In this document: piece by piece, positions 7,103 to 15,480 of the stretch | Numbering within the stretch: the stretch's first letter is position 1 | How the letters are laid out: each line of letters begins with the position of its first letter | Assembly: GCA_002842285.1 (NCBI GenBank) | Contig: PHCJ01000002.1 | Span: 260,793 to 300,031 of the forward strand | Length of the DNA: 39,239 nt | Direction of reading: 5' to 3' | DNA from: Betaproteobacteria bacterium HGW-Betaproteobacteria-22 | Lineage (GTDB): Bacteria; Pseudomonadota; Gammaproteobacteria; Burkholderiales; Methylophilaceae | Position numbers and translations under genes: made by a program | Notes under the pieces: model-generated | The model's input: only the letters and a program-made list of their open reading frames with translations | The model's database searches: none | Told to the model about the DNA's origin: nothing

Positions 7103-8556
7103 AATTCCCCTTCAAACTCAACATCAGCTTGAAGATCTTTTTAGGCTATTTTGCCTTGGTGGGTCTGGCCGCATGGTTTGTATTGACGATCTTTGTTGAT
7201 GAAGTCAAACCCGGTGTGCGACAGGCGATGGAAGATACCTTGGTGGATACTGCCAGCCTGCTGGCAGAACTGGCAGCGGCCGATGTGAAATCCGGCAATA
7301 TCCAGAACGGCAGCTTTGCCAGCAGTCTGGCGCGTTATCAGGCCAATGCCAACAAGGCCAACATCTGGGGCATACAGAAACAATCTGCGGATTACCGCGT
7401 CTACATCACAGATGCCCATGGAATCGTGATCTTCGACTCGGCCAAGCTGGCTTTAGGGCAGGATTACTCTCAGTGGAATGATGTGTACCTGACGTTGCGC
7501 GGCAAATACGGTGCACGCTCCAGCCCGGTTGTGGCAGGAGACAAAAATGGTGACACAGTCATGTACATCGCCGCCCCTGTGCATGATGGCAAAGAAATCA
7601 TTGGCTCGCTCACAGTCGCCAAGGCCAACCGCACGTTGCTGCCTTTTATCGAGCGTGCGCAGAACAAAATCATCCGCTGGGGCGCCCTGCTGTTTCTGTT
7701 ATCTGTTGCTATCGGGCTGCTGTTTACTTGGCGCTTCACCCGTGCAATCCACCGGCTGCGCGATTACGCATTGGCTGTATCCGTGGGCAAGAAAGCGAGC
7801 CAGCCAGAATCCAGCAACGATGAACTGGCTGAACTGGCAAAAGCGATGCATACCATGCGCATTGAACTGGATGGCAAGGAATATATCCAGGAAGCGGTTC
7901 AGCATTTGGCACACGAATTAAAAAGCCCTATCACCGCCATACAAGGCGCAACCGAACTGATCTCGCCAGCGATGCCAGCGGCTGACCAGGCCAGATTTCT
8001 GGCCCAGATCAAAACGCAATCTGAGCGCGTGCAGACGATTATCCAGAACATGCTGGGGCTTGCCGCACTGGAGCACCAGCAAAAATTGACGCAGTTGACA
8101 TATATCAACCTGACAGATTTAGTACGCACGCAAATCGCGCACTTGGCCAGTAAAGCCGAACCGAAAAACATCACATTTCACCTGAATGGTAACGATTCTA
8201 TACGAATAAAAGCCGAGGTATTTCTTTTAGGGCAAGCAATTTATAACGTACTGGAAAACGCGCTGGACTTTAGCCCAGGAGGTTCGACTATTCATATCAA
8301 TATCAGCCGACAGGAAAAGAATATCCTCTTGATGATCCAGGACCAGGGCACTGGCATCCCTGACTACGCTATGGATAAAATCTTCAATAAGTTTTACTCA
8401 TTGCCTCGCCCGGCCAGCGGCCAAAAAAGCACAGGACTGGGTTTAAACTTTGTGCAGGAAGTACTCAAGTTACACGATGGCCATATAAGTCTTCAAAACC
8501 ATGCGATGGGTGGCGTCATTGCAACGATCTTATTACCCAGCAGCACCTCTTTATAA
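7099..8556 (+). CDS. creC: CreC sensor histidine kinase
   Basis: This 485-residue protein (E. coli CreC has 474) is an inner-membrane sensor. Membrane helices lie at about 13-33 and 193-211, with a sensory domain of about 155 residues between them. A HAMP-like linker follows, then the H-box LAHELKSPITA with phospho-accepting H272, the N-box NVLENALDFSP (N387), and the G-boxes DQGTGIP (about 415) and STGLGLNFV (about 444). CreC phosphorylates CreB; in E. coli the pair responds to carbon source and growth state, and in other bacteria related BlrAB systems respond to cell-wall stress. It overlaps creB by 4 bp. Confidence 0.9.
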   Translation: MKFPFKLNISLKIFLGYFALVGLAAWFVLTIFVDEVKPGVRQAMEDTLVDTASLLAELAAADVKSGNIQNGSFASSLARYQANANKANIWGIQKQSADYRVYITDAHGIVIFDSAKLALGQDYSQWNDVYLTLRGKYGARSSPVVAGDKNGDTVMYIAAPVHDGKEIIGSLTVAKANRTLLPFIERAQNKIIRWGALLFLLSVAIGLLFTWRFTRAIHRLRDYALAVSVGKKASQPESSNDELAELAKAMHTMRIELDGKEYIQEAVQHLAHELKSPITAIQGATELISPAMPAADQARFLAQIKTQSERVQTIIQNMLGLAALEHQQKLTQLTYINLTDLVRTQIAHLASKAEPKNITFHLNGNDSIRIKAEVFLLGQAIYNVLENALDFSPGGSTIHINISRQEKNILLMIQDQGTGIPDYAMDKIFNKFYSLPRPASGQKSTGLGLNFVQEVLKLHDGHISLQNHAMGGVIATILLPSSTSL

Positions 8557-8632
8557 CATCAGTATGAATTTGCTTTAAACAGCGCTTTACTGTATTTTTC
8601 ACCCACCACCTAAATCTAACGAAAAATTTATT

Positions 8633-9508
8633 TTGGATCAGCAAACACCTCATACCCAAGCGACTGCCAATGTTAAGTTACAACATACTGTGGTCATGCT
8701 CATGCCAGAAAATGACCTGAAAACCTGGCTCTCATCTGCCAAGAGCCTGCTGGAACTCAGTCCAGACGAACGTGAAGTCGCACTCAATCAAATCAGCGTG
8801 AATCACACACAGCAGGGCATCAACACATCCAGCTCATCTGGATTGATAGGTTTCCTTAAAGATGCATTTACTTTCCCAGAAAACCTCAACAACGCCATTC
8901 TGGCAAAAGAAAGTCCTGATTGCGACAAAGCCTGCGCACATGCTCACAGAGATGAAGTAATCGCTGAAATGAGTGCGCAGTCGTTCAATATCGTCCTTGG
9001 GATATTCAGCCCTGCCACCAAGCTAAAACTGTTTGGCTCAGCTTCATTAGTTGAAGGAACGCTGCTGGGTGAAGGCAAGGACGCTGTAGTTTTTGCCCTC
9101 AAAGGAGATGCTGACTGGGTCATTAAAGTTTTAAAATTTGGCGGTGCCGAGCGGGCAGAGATGCTGGTCCATTACATTAATCAGCTTGCTGCAGATGCGC
9201 GCCTTAAAATACCGCAAGTCATTGATTTGCAGGATGGTCGTATATTGCAGCCGTTCGTTCATGGAACGCCTAAAGCCAATCAACTGTGGGGAGAACACGT
9301 ACTCACCTCCCAGGAAACCGCAAAAGAACTTACCAGCATTGCCAGACAGAATCTGGGAATAAAAGAAGGGCAATCTTTTATCAACCACCCAAAACTAAAA
9401 ATAGGCGTTGACCCTAGCTTTGAAAATTTCCGCTTCAGTGAAACAGGTGCATATCAGGGATGGATCGATCCAATTTATGAGCTCTTGGATCACAGCTTGA
9501 AGAGATAA
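8633..9508 (+). CDS. Orphan protein with kinase-like motifs, inserted in the cre locus
   Basis: I do not recognise the family. The frame begins at TTG 8633 with no good ribosome site; in-frame ATGs at 8696 and 8702 are alternatives. Residues 1-135 look soluble and partly helical. From 140 the sequence resembles a protein-kinase or phosphotransferase fold: a glycine loop GEGKDAVVF (146-154), VIKV with K165 as the ATP-binding lysine, acidic residues E173/E176 in the next helix, a hinge-like LQPFVHG, then VDPSFENFRF (D260, N265) and WIDP (D279), which parallel the catalytic-loop Asp/Asn and the metal-binding Asp. The catalytic loop lacks the usual HxD histidine. It sits 76 bp after creC and 156 bp before creD. 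Fold assignment is inference from spaced motifs. Confidence 0.6.
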   Translation: MDQQTPHTQATANVKLQHTVVMLMPENDLKTWLSSAKSLLELSPDEREVALNQISVNHTQQGINTSSSSGLIGFLKDAFTFPENLNNAILAKESPDCDKACAHAHRDEVIAEMSAQSFNIVLGIFSPATKLKLFGSASLVEGTLLGEGKDAVVFALKGDADWVIKVLKFGGAERAEMLVHYINQLAADARLKIPQVIDLQDGRILQPFVHGTPKANQLWGEHVLTSQETAKELTSIARQNLGIKEGQSFINHPKLKIGVDPSFENFRFSETGAYQGWIDPIYELLDHSLKR

Positions 9509-9574
9509 CCAGGTCATTCTTGGTCAGGCTATATCCGACCAAATTACATCCAACCAGGCTCCGTTACAACTTTT

Positions 9575-9618
9575 TTCACACTTCACACTCGCTTCACACA
9601 AGCGCATCACCCCTTCAC
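9575..9618 (+). promoter_or_regulatory. CreB-binding box (cre tag) upstream of creD
   Basis: TTCAC at 9582-9586 and TTCAC at 9593-9597 are separated by exactly six bases, giving the known CreB consensus TTCAC-N6-TTCAC. Two further TTCAC words flank it, at 9575-9579 and 9614-9618. The box is 68 bp upstream of the creD ATG. No other perfect box was found upstream of creB or the orphan gene, so creD is the clear target here. Confidence 0.8.
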
Positions 9619-9664
9619 TTTAGCCAATTATCCTGCAAGCTCTTAAACCAGTTAGGAGCTTGTC

Positions 9665-11083
9665 ATGAATCGATCATTTGTTATTAAAGTATTAGGAATA
9701 TTTCTGCTCACCATGCTGATGTCATGGGCGGTGAGTTACGTCAACGCACTGATTCTGGAACGACAGGACAGGCAGCAGCAAACCAAGCAGGACATTGCCC
9801 GCAGTTCTGCCGGAAGCCAAACGATTGTGGGGCCATTGCTGGCAGTGCCTTATACCGAAGAGTATGTGGAATATACGGAAGAGCAGACTGCCGATGGGGG
9901 AAAACTCAAAAAACCCGTTACCAGACGCGAGTCATCTACGGTGTATTACCTGCCGGAAAATCTTGAGTTAAGCGGAGGATTCTCGAATGAATACAAAAAG
10001 TTAGGCATTTACAAAGCGCTGATGTATCAGCTAGGCGGCAATATCAAAGGCGATTTCCGTATTCCGGCCAATTTCAACATCAGCCCGCAGCATAAGGACG
10101 GAAAAATAATTGTTCACCCAGCCTATGTCAGCTTGGGCATCAGCGATACGCGCGGCATTAACGGCAAACCTGGTTTCACCTGGAACAAACAGGCCTTCAA
10201 GTTTGAGCAAGGAAGCAGCATTCATGCACTGGGTAACGGTATCCACGCAACGATTGGCGAGATTGCAGCAGCGACCGGGCAAACCATCCCTTTTGAATTC
10301 AAGCTTAATCTGCGTGGCATGGAAAGCTTCAATTTCACCCCTATTGCAGAAAACAACAAGATCGCGCTGCAATCCAGCTGGCAGCATCCGCATTTTAATG
10401 GCAGCTTTTTACCAGATGCAGCTACACAGAAAATCACTCCGGCAGGATTTGAAGCACAGTGGGCCATATCGTCGCTATCCAGCAGCAATCAGGCGACGTT
10501 AAACAATCTGCTCTATCAAAACACCGCACCAGCAACTCCTGATAGTGCCAACTCAGGCTACTCATCGGCCGCAACAGCAGCACGCTCAGCCAACACGCTT
10601 GAGTCGCTATCCATCGGTTTCGTGGAGCCCATTAACGTGTACAGCCAGGCAGACCGTGCAACCAAATATGGCTTGCTGTTCATCGGCCTGACCTTTGCAG
10701 GATTTTTTATCTTTGAGATATTGAAACAACTGCGTATCCACCCTGCACAGTACACGCTAGTTGGACTGGCGATGGCCTTGTTCTACCTGCTGCTTATTTC
10801 GCTATCAGAACATATCGGCTTTGCATGGTCTTATGTTGCAGCGAGTACGGCCTGCGTGGCCCTGCTTGGCTACTATTTAAGCCATGTGCTTAAAAGCAAA
10901 ACGAACGGCACCGTATTCGCCGTCATGCTCACTGCCTTGTATGGCGCCTTATATGGCATTCTGGCTTCAGAAGACAACGCGTTGCTGATGGGGTCATTGC
11001 TGGTGTTCGGGCTGCTGGCACTTACGATGATTGTGACAAGAAAAGTCGATTGGTACCAAATCGGTACAGCTCAAACCAACTGA
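9665..11083 (+). CDS. creD: CreD inner-membrane protein
   Basis: This 472-residue protein (E. coli CreD about 450) has one N-terminal membrane helix (about 7-27), a periplasmic beta-rich domain of about 300 residues, and a C-terminal cluster of five or so helices beginning near KYGLLFIGLTFAGFFIFEIL. CreD family proteins are the strongest CreBC output and are linked to envelope integrity and colicin or beta-lactam responses, with unknown biochemistry. ATG 9665 has AGGAG 6 nt upstream. The gene is preceded by a perfect Cre box and followed by a terminator at 11094-11136, so it appears to be a single-gene transcript separate from creBC. Confidence 0.9.
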   Translation: MNRSFVIKVLGIFLLTMLMSWAVSYVNALILERQDRQQQTKQDIARSSAGSQTIVGPLLAVPYTEEYVEYTEEQTADGGKLKKPVTRRESSTVYYLPENLELSGGFSNEYKKLGIYKALMYQLGGNIKGDFRIPANFNISPQHKDGKIIVHPAYVSLGISDTRGINGKPGFTWNKQAFKFEQGSSIHALGNGIHATIGEIAAATGQTIPFEFKLNLRGMESFNFTPIAENNKIALQSSWQHPHFNGSFLPDAATQKITPAGFEAQWAISSLSSSNQATLNNLLYQNTAPATPDSANSGYSSAATAARSANTLESLSIGFVEPINVYSQADRATKYGLLFIGLTFAGFFIFEILKQLRIHPAQYTLVGLAMALFYLLLISLSEHIGFAWSYVAASTACVALLGYYLSHVLKSKTNGTVFAVMLTALYGALYGILASEDNALLMGSLLVFGLLALTMIVTRKVDWYQIGTAQTN

Positions 11084-11093
11084 ATCACCGCTT

Positions 11094-11136
11094 CACACGC
11101 CTGCATTCATGTGCATGTTCTGGCGTGTGATTTTTT
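11094..11136 (+). terminator. Rho-independent terminator after creD
   Basis: CACACGCC (11094-11101) pairs with GGCGTGTG (11122-11129), with an internal TGCA/TGCA pairing in the 20-nt loop. TTTTTT follows at 11131-11136. The T-run ends just before the GGAAG ribosome site of the next gene, so the latter may also be expressed by read-through. Confidence 0.75.
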
Positions 11137-11148
11137 GGAAGATCACCT

Positions 11149-11652
11149 ATGAAAAAACTACTGATTGTCATCATGCTGTTACTGATTGGCAGTTGCCAGC
11201 TGCCACAGGAAGCAATCATTCCTGTACAGCAAGCCACCGTAAAAGACTGGAACCACCATAGCTTCTGGTACCATCCGTGGGGAAAATCCGGCGTGCATAA
11301 AGGAATCGACATCTTTGCAAAACGCGGCACACCTGTGCTGGCAAGCGTCAGCGGGTTGGTAATCTTTACCGGTAATCTCCGCATGGGCGGCAATGCCATC
11401 GCGATACTAGATAGAAAATGGCAAGTACATTACTACGCGCATCTTGCAGCAATTGAAACTAAAAGCTTGCATTGGACTTCACGTGACAAGATGATTGGTC
11501 TTGTAGGCGACTCGGGCAATGCCGCTGGCAAGCCGCCGCATTTGCACTACAGTATCATCACGCTGATTCCCAACCCTTGGAAATGGTCAACAGAACCTCA
11601 AGGCTGGAAGAAGATGTTCTTTATCAATCCGGCTGAAGTGCTGATTGATTAA
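11149..11652 (+). CDS. M23-family (LytM-like) peptidase lipoprotein
   Basis: This 167-residue protein has a lipoprotein signal peptide with lipobox LIGSC (lipidated C16). Its M23 metallopeptidase core has zinc ligands in HKGID (H50, D54) and HLH (131-133) and a further catalytic-type histidine in YYAHL (H98). M23 enzymes cut peptide cross-links of peptidoglycan. The protein lacks the coiled coil of EnvC and the LysM domain of NlpD, so it is a minimal enzyme. It starts 65 bp after creD, with GGAAG 7 nt before the ATG. An envelope-remodelling role next to CreD would be coherent but is inferred. Confidence 0.82.
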   Translation: MKKLLIVIMLLLIGSCQLPQEAIIPVQQATVKDWNHHSFWYHPWGKSGVHKGIDIFAKRGTPVLASVSGLVIFTGNLRMGGNAIAILDRKWQVHYYAHLAAIETKSLHWTSRDKMIGLVGDSGNAAGKPPHLHYSIITLIPNPWKWSTEPQGWKKMFFINPAEVLID

Positions 11653-11670
11653 CGCATCAATTTGAATTGT

Positions 11671-11913
11671 TTAATCCAGGACCTGCTGAATTGCCATCAG
11701 TTCATCTCTGGCATCAGCAAAGTCCTCATATTGTTTACCAGCGGTTCGCGCGTACCAGTAATGACTGTTCCACACATCGCCTTCGATTTTGTGCAGTACG
11801 GCATGAAGCCAGTTGGCCATGACATCACTGTAGTCTTGCGCGATTTTATGTGACTTGTCCCACTCTCCATCTAGCGCTGCTTCTACTGCAATCTTGAGTG
11901 CTTCTTTATTCAT
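11671..11913 (-). CDS. Conserved small hypothetical protein
   Basis: This 80-residue acidic, helical, soluble protein has no signal or membrane segment. Motifs such as WDKSHKIAQDY, ANWLHAVLHKIEGD and SHYWYARTAGK look conserved and give protein-like composition, unlike a shadow ORF. It resembles small uncharacterised proteins of about 80-100 residues found in many proteobacteria; I cannot assign a function. It is co-directional with, and 7 bp downstream of, the GIY-YIG gene, so the two are probably co-transcribed. It converges with the M23 gene, leaving only 18 bp between stops and no clear terminator. Confidence 0.72.
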   Translation of the reverse strand: MNKEALKIAVEAALDGEWDKSHKIAQDYSDVMANWLHAVLHKIEGDVWNSHYWYARTAGKQYEDFADARDELMAIQQVLD

Positions 11914-11920
11914 GATGCGT

Positions 11921-12166
11921 TTAAATAAAAAAAGTAAGTTTTTGCTGCCTGGGTAATTGTTTCAACTGCGCTTCTGCCACGCTTGCCGCTGAACGGTCTG
12001 GATATGCTTTTGAAGCCAGTATCTTTACTGGAGGGTTGGCGCGGGTATATTTCGCGCCCTTACCCGAAACATGCGCTGCATAGCGCGCATCAAGATTGTT
12101 GGTGATACCAGCATAGAAGGCGCCGTTTTTACATTCAAGCAGATATAAAAACCAAGCATCTCGCAT
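11921..12166 (-). CDS. GIY-YIG nuclease superfamily protein (UPF0213/YhbQ-like)
   Basis: This 81-residue protein is a single GIY-YIG domain: [22 protein letters not shown] contains the signature (YLL...FYAGIT), and a basic region and a Glu in the last helix (AEAQLKQL) complete the active site. Members of this short YhbQ-like family are small nucleases of uncertain DNA-related role. The ATG is at 12166. The gene lies 145 bp downstream of gloA on the same strand, and that gap holds nothing recognisable. Confidence 0.82.
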   Translation of the reverse strand: MRDAWFLYLLECKNGAFYAGITNNLDARYAAHVSGKGAKYTRANPPVKILASKAYPDRSAASVAEAQLKQLPRQQKLTFFI

Positions 12167-12311
12167 AAACCTTATGTCCTCGCAAACCTGTCACCGTAAC
12201 TATGATTGATCCTCTTTAGCAATTAAATAGACACAAGGCGCCTGAGTGCAGACAGGACAATCAGTACGGCAAGCGAAGGCAACATCGTGTACGTTAATTG
12301 CCAATGATAAT

Positions 12312-12701
12312 CTAGTAGGTGCCCGCCTGGATAAACTCGACTTTGTATCCATCCGGATCCTCAATAAACGCAATCACCGTGGTGCCATGCATCATGGGGC
12401 CAGCCTCACGCACAACCTTTCCACCCGCACGTTTAACCGCCTCACAGGCTGCGTAAGCGTCATCGACCTCAATCGCGATATGGCCATAGGCTTTGCCCAT
12501 GTCATAGCTTTCAACGCCATAGTTATAGGTGAGTTCCAAAACAGTATGATCGCTTTCATCACCATAGCCAACAAAAGCCAAACTGAATTTGCCATCAGGA
12601 AAGTCATGCTGACGTAATAATTTCATCCCCAGGATTTCTGTATAAAACCTGATTGAACGCTCAAGATTCCCAACACGGAGCATCGTATGTAGCATGCGCA
12701 T
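12312..12701 (-). CDS. gloA: Lactoylglutathione lyase (glyoxalase I)
   Basis: This 129-residue enzyme converts the hemithioacetal of methylglyoxal and glutathione to S-lactoylglutathione. The four metal ligands fall exactly where E. coli GloA has them: H5, E56, H74 and E122. No insertions of the zinc-type enzymes are seen, which suggests the Ni/Co-activated class. The frame is open further upstream to 12818, inside the ferredoxin gene, but ATG 12701 gives the family N-terminus [10 protein letters not shown] and has AAGGA upstream. It lies 11 bp after the ferredoxin gene. Confidence 0.93.
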   Translation of the reverse strand: MRMLHTMLRVGNLERSIRFYTEILGMKLLRQHDFPDGKFSLAFVGYGDESDHTVLELTYNYGVESYDMGKAYGHIAIEVDDAYAACEAVKRAGGKVVREAGPMMHGTTVIAFIEDPDGYKVEFIQAGTY

Positions 12702-12712
12702 TTTTGATATCC

Positions 12713-12967
<255 letters not shown>

Positions 12968-13465
12968 TTACTTGCCTGCCTCACTTCTTAACTTTTGCTT
13001 AATCGCATCTTCTACAGTTTTTGATACAAACTGATTGACATCACCGCCAAGCCTGGCAACCTCACGCACCAGACTGGAAGAAACAAACATATACTCATCT
13101 GACGGTGTCAAGAACATAGTCTCGAGTTTTGGATAAAGCTTACGATTCATCCCCGCCAATTGAAACTCGTACTCAAAATCAGAGGCGGCACGCAAGCCTC
13201 GAATCACAATCTGCGCCTGTTGTGCCTGTACAAACTGCATTAACAGACCGCTGAATCCAATCACACGCACGTTGGCATACATTGAAAATACCGCCTGCGC
13301 CAGACGCACGCGCTCATCCAGCGTAAAAAGTGTGGTTTTATTCGTGCTACCAGCAACGGCAACCACCACTTCATCAAACAAATGCGCTGCACGACGCACA
13401 AGGTCTTCATGCCCCAAGGTAATCGGGTCAAAAGTGCCGGGGTAGACTGCGATGCGTTTTTTCAT
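12968..13465 (-). CDS. coaD: Phosphopantetheine adenylyltransferase
   Basis: This is the penultimate step of coenzyme A synthesis: ATP plus 4'-phosphopantetheine give dephospho-CoA. The 165-residue protein has the nucleotidyltransferase TxGH motif in YPGTFDPITLGHEDL (H19), RGLRAASDFEYE in the middle and the SSSLVRE motif near residue 126. I chose ATG 13465 because homologues begin MKKRIAVYPGTFDP. An in-frame ATG at 13486 would add seven residues and overlap rsmD by 8 bp. Confidence 0.94.
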   Translation of the reverse strand: MKKRIAVYPGTFDPITLGHEDLVRRAAHLFDEVVVAVAGSTNKTTLFTLDERVRLAQAVFSMYANVRVIGFSGLLMQFVQAQQAQIVIRGLRAASDFEYEFQLAGMNRKLYPKLETMFLTPSDEYMFVSSSLVREVARLGGDVNQFVSKTVEDAIKQKLRSEAGK

Positions 13466-13478
13466 ATGACTCATCATC

Positions 13479-14033
13479 TTACTCATCGCGTAATTTTAGC
13501 AGATGATAAAAAACATTACCCGCTTTACTGTATTTAAACACCTGCCACACGTTATCTTCTGCTAACGCGTACTCTGCCTCCACATACACCACACCCTGAG
13601 GCGCCAGATGAGCAGGCAATCTGCGCAGCACTTTATCCAGCCAACCCTTATTGTATGGGGGGTCCAGAAAGATCACATCAAATAACTGCTGGGTTTTTTC
13701 AAGATAGCTCAATGCGTCCATATGCAGAATCTGCGCACGATCAGCTTTAAGTGTCGACTGATTGACCAACATCGCCCGATACACAACAGGAGACTTTTCC
13801 ACCATGATGGCTGACTTGGCATTACGCGACAGCGCTTCAAACCCCATCACTCCCGTACCTGCAAACAAATCCAGGCAAGTCAGCCCTGTTAAATCTTGCC
13901 CCAGCCAGTTAAATATCGTCTGGCGCACTCGCTCAGGCGTTGGGCGCAACCCTTCGGCTTCAGGGAATTTGATCACACGGCTGCGCCACTCTCCCGCGTT
14001 AATTCGTAAGCTGTTAAGTTTTTTTACCGCCAT
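13479..14033 (-). CDS. rsmD: 16S rRNA (guanine966-N2)-methyltransferase
   Basis: This 184-residue S-adenosylmethionine-dependent enzyme methylates G966 of 16S rRNA in the 30S subunit. The motifs are RPTPERVRQTIFNWL (31-45), the SAM-binding LDLFAGTGVMGFEALSR (54-70) and the catalytic DPPY (124-127). The length matches the family. Its last codons overlap the upstream reading of coaD. It lies 72 bp downstream of the second M16 gene, probably in the same transcript. Confidence 0.94.
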   Translation of the reverse strand: MAVKKLNSLRINAGEWRSRVIKFPEAEGLRPTPERVRQTIFNWLGQDLTGLTCLDLFAGTGVMGFEALSRNAKSAIMVEKSPVVYRAMLVNQSTLKADRAQILHMDALSYLEKTQQLFDVIFLDPPYNKGWLDKVLRRLPAHLAPQGVVYVEAEYALAEDNVWQVFKYSKAGNVFYHLLKLRDE

Positions 14034-14105
14034 GTAACTTTTATATGTATTTAATTCAGCACAGGCATTTTACGCCTAATCACCAAAAATTTCAGACTAA
14101 GGCTT

Positions 14106-15440
14106 TTATCTATCAGATTTGGTATTAGGGTCACCCACAACCACGGTCACAAAATTCTCAGGCTTTAAATGACGGCTAAATGCCTCTTTTATTTGCGCTG
14201 CGGTCACTTGCTCTACTTTTTGATTGTACTCATCCAGATAGTTAAGCGGCAGTTTATAAAAACCTATCACACTCAGATAGTCCAGAATTTTCTTGTTGCT
14301 ATCAATCCGCATCGGGAACCCACCCGTGATATTTGCTTTAGCGGCTTTTAATTCCGTATCGGTTACGCCATTTTTAATAAACTTATCCAGCGTTTCCCTT
14401 ACTAGCTGAAGCGCGGCTTCCGCCTGATCTTTTTTGGTTTGCAGGCTGATTTGAAACGGGCCTAACTCGGCCATTGGCATAAAGTAGCTATACACGCTAT
14501 AAACCAGGCCGCGCTTCTCACGCACTTCCTCAGTCAGCCGCGACACAAAACCACCACCCCCCAAGATGTAATTGCCCACGTAAAGCGGAAACAAATCAGG
14601 GTCATTACGCTTAATCCCTGTGTGCCCCAACAAAATATGCGACTGTGATGCGGGATGCGCAATACGCAAATCTTTGGCCTGGCCGGACACCACTACAGGA
14701 GCAATAGCCGGCACCTCTGAAGCTTTTGGTAGAGCATTGCTGATTTTTTCAGCAATCTCGCTGGCCTGCGCACTGCTTAAATCACCAATCAAGGCAATCA
14801 CAGCACCTTTCGCACCATAATATTGCTGATAGAACCGAATTAAATCGGTACGTTCGATTTTTCCAACCGATTCCACCTCACCACTCTCATCCAAGCCGTA
14901 CGGGTGGTCAGCATATAGCACCGACATAAAAGCCTTGCTGGAAATATGCTCAGGTTTTGTGGCGGCTTCGCGCAAGCCTGACACAATGCGGGCTTTTTCG
15001 CGGCTTAATACCGCATCAGGAAAATCAGGCGCCTGCAGGATTTTTGTAAACACTTCGATTGACTGCGTCTGCTCACGCATACTGCTTAATGTACGCAAAT
15101 TAAATGCCGCACGGTCAGCATCAAAACTGCCACCCAATTGCGCACCAACATCTGCCAATTTTTTGGCAATTTGTTCATCCGTCATGCCTGCTGCACCCAG
15201 CGTCATCATGTAGCGCGTAATGCCGGCCAAACCTGATTGCTGTGGTGTGTCACGCGCACTTCCCGCCGCAAAATTAACGCTGATATCCACAATAGGCAAG
15301 TCGCGATTCTCAACAAAGTAGACCTGAGCCCCTGTGGAAGTCTGCCATTGCTGAATCTTTACGCCTGCCTGCGCACTTACTGAAAAAAACAGCGCAAATA
15401 GACTAAATGCTAATGCTCTTGATACATATTTAAAATTCAT
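14106..15440 (-). CDS. M16 peptidase family protein, non-zinc subunit
   Basis: This 444-residue protein has a signal peptide (ALAFSLFALFFSVSAQA) and two M16 domains. The zinc-binding HxxEH is absent: the expected place reads GLAGITRYMMTLGAAG. It keeps the C-terminal substrate-binding pair in SRLTEEVREKRGLVYSVYS (the Arg and Tyr of the R/Y motif). This is the pattern of the non-catalytic partner in M16B heterodimers, and the neighbour at 15481 has the zinc site. It probably acts in the periplasm. The frame is open to 15548, but ATG 15440 gives a proper signal peptide. Confidence 0.88.
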   Translation of the reverse strand: MNFKYVSRALAFSLFALFFSVSAQAGVKIQQWQTSTGAQVYFVENRDLPIVDISVNFAAGSARDTPQQSGLAGITRYMMTLGAAGMTDEQIAKKLADVGAQLGGSFDADRAAFNLRTLSSMREQTQSIEVFTKILQAPDFPDAVLSREKARIVSGLREAATKPEHISSKAFMSVLYADHPYGLDESGEVESVGKIERTDLIRFYQQYYGAKGAVIALIGDLSSAQASEIAEKISNALPKASEVPAIAPVVVSGQAKDLRIAHPASQSHILLGHTGIKRNDPDLFPLYVGNYILGGGGFVSRLTEEVREKRGLVYSVYSYFMPMAELGPFQISLQTKKDQAEAALQLVRETLDKFIKNGVTDTELKAAKANITGGFPMRIDSNKKILDYLSVIGFYKLPLNYLDEYNQKVEQVTAAQIKEAFSRHLKPENFVTVVVGDPNTKSDR

Positions 15441-15480
15441 TATCGCAACACCTTTACCAAACACATCTAAACATAAATTG

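Noticed and set aside
8598-8602. TTCAC upstream of the orphan gene as a Cre box
   Set aside because: Only a single half-site; no second TTCAC at the required spacing.
9520-9542. Inverted repeat TTGGTC/GACCAA after the orphan gene as a terminator
   Set aside because: Six base pairs with a bulge and no T-run; too weak to call.
12246-12617. Forward ORF of 123 residues antisense to gloA
   Set aside because: Lies over gloA, whose four metal ligands are all conserved; the forward frame is a shadow.
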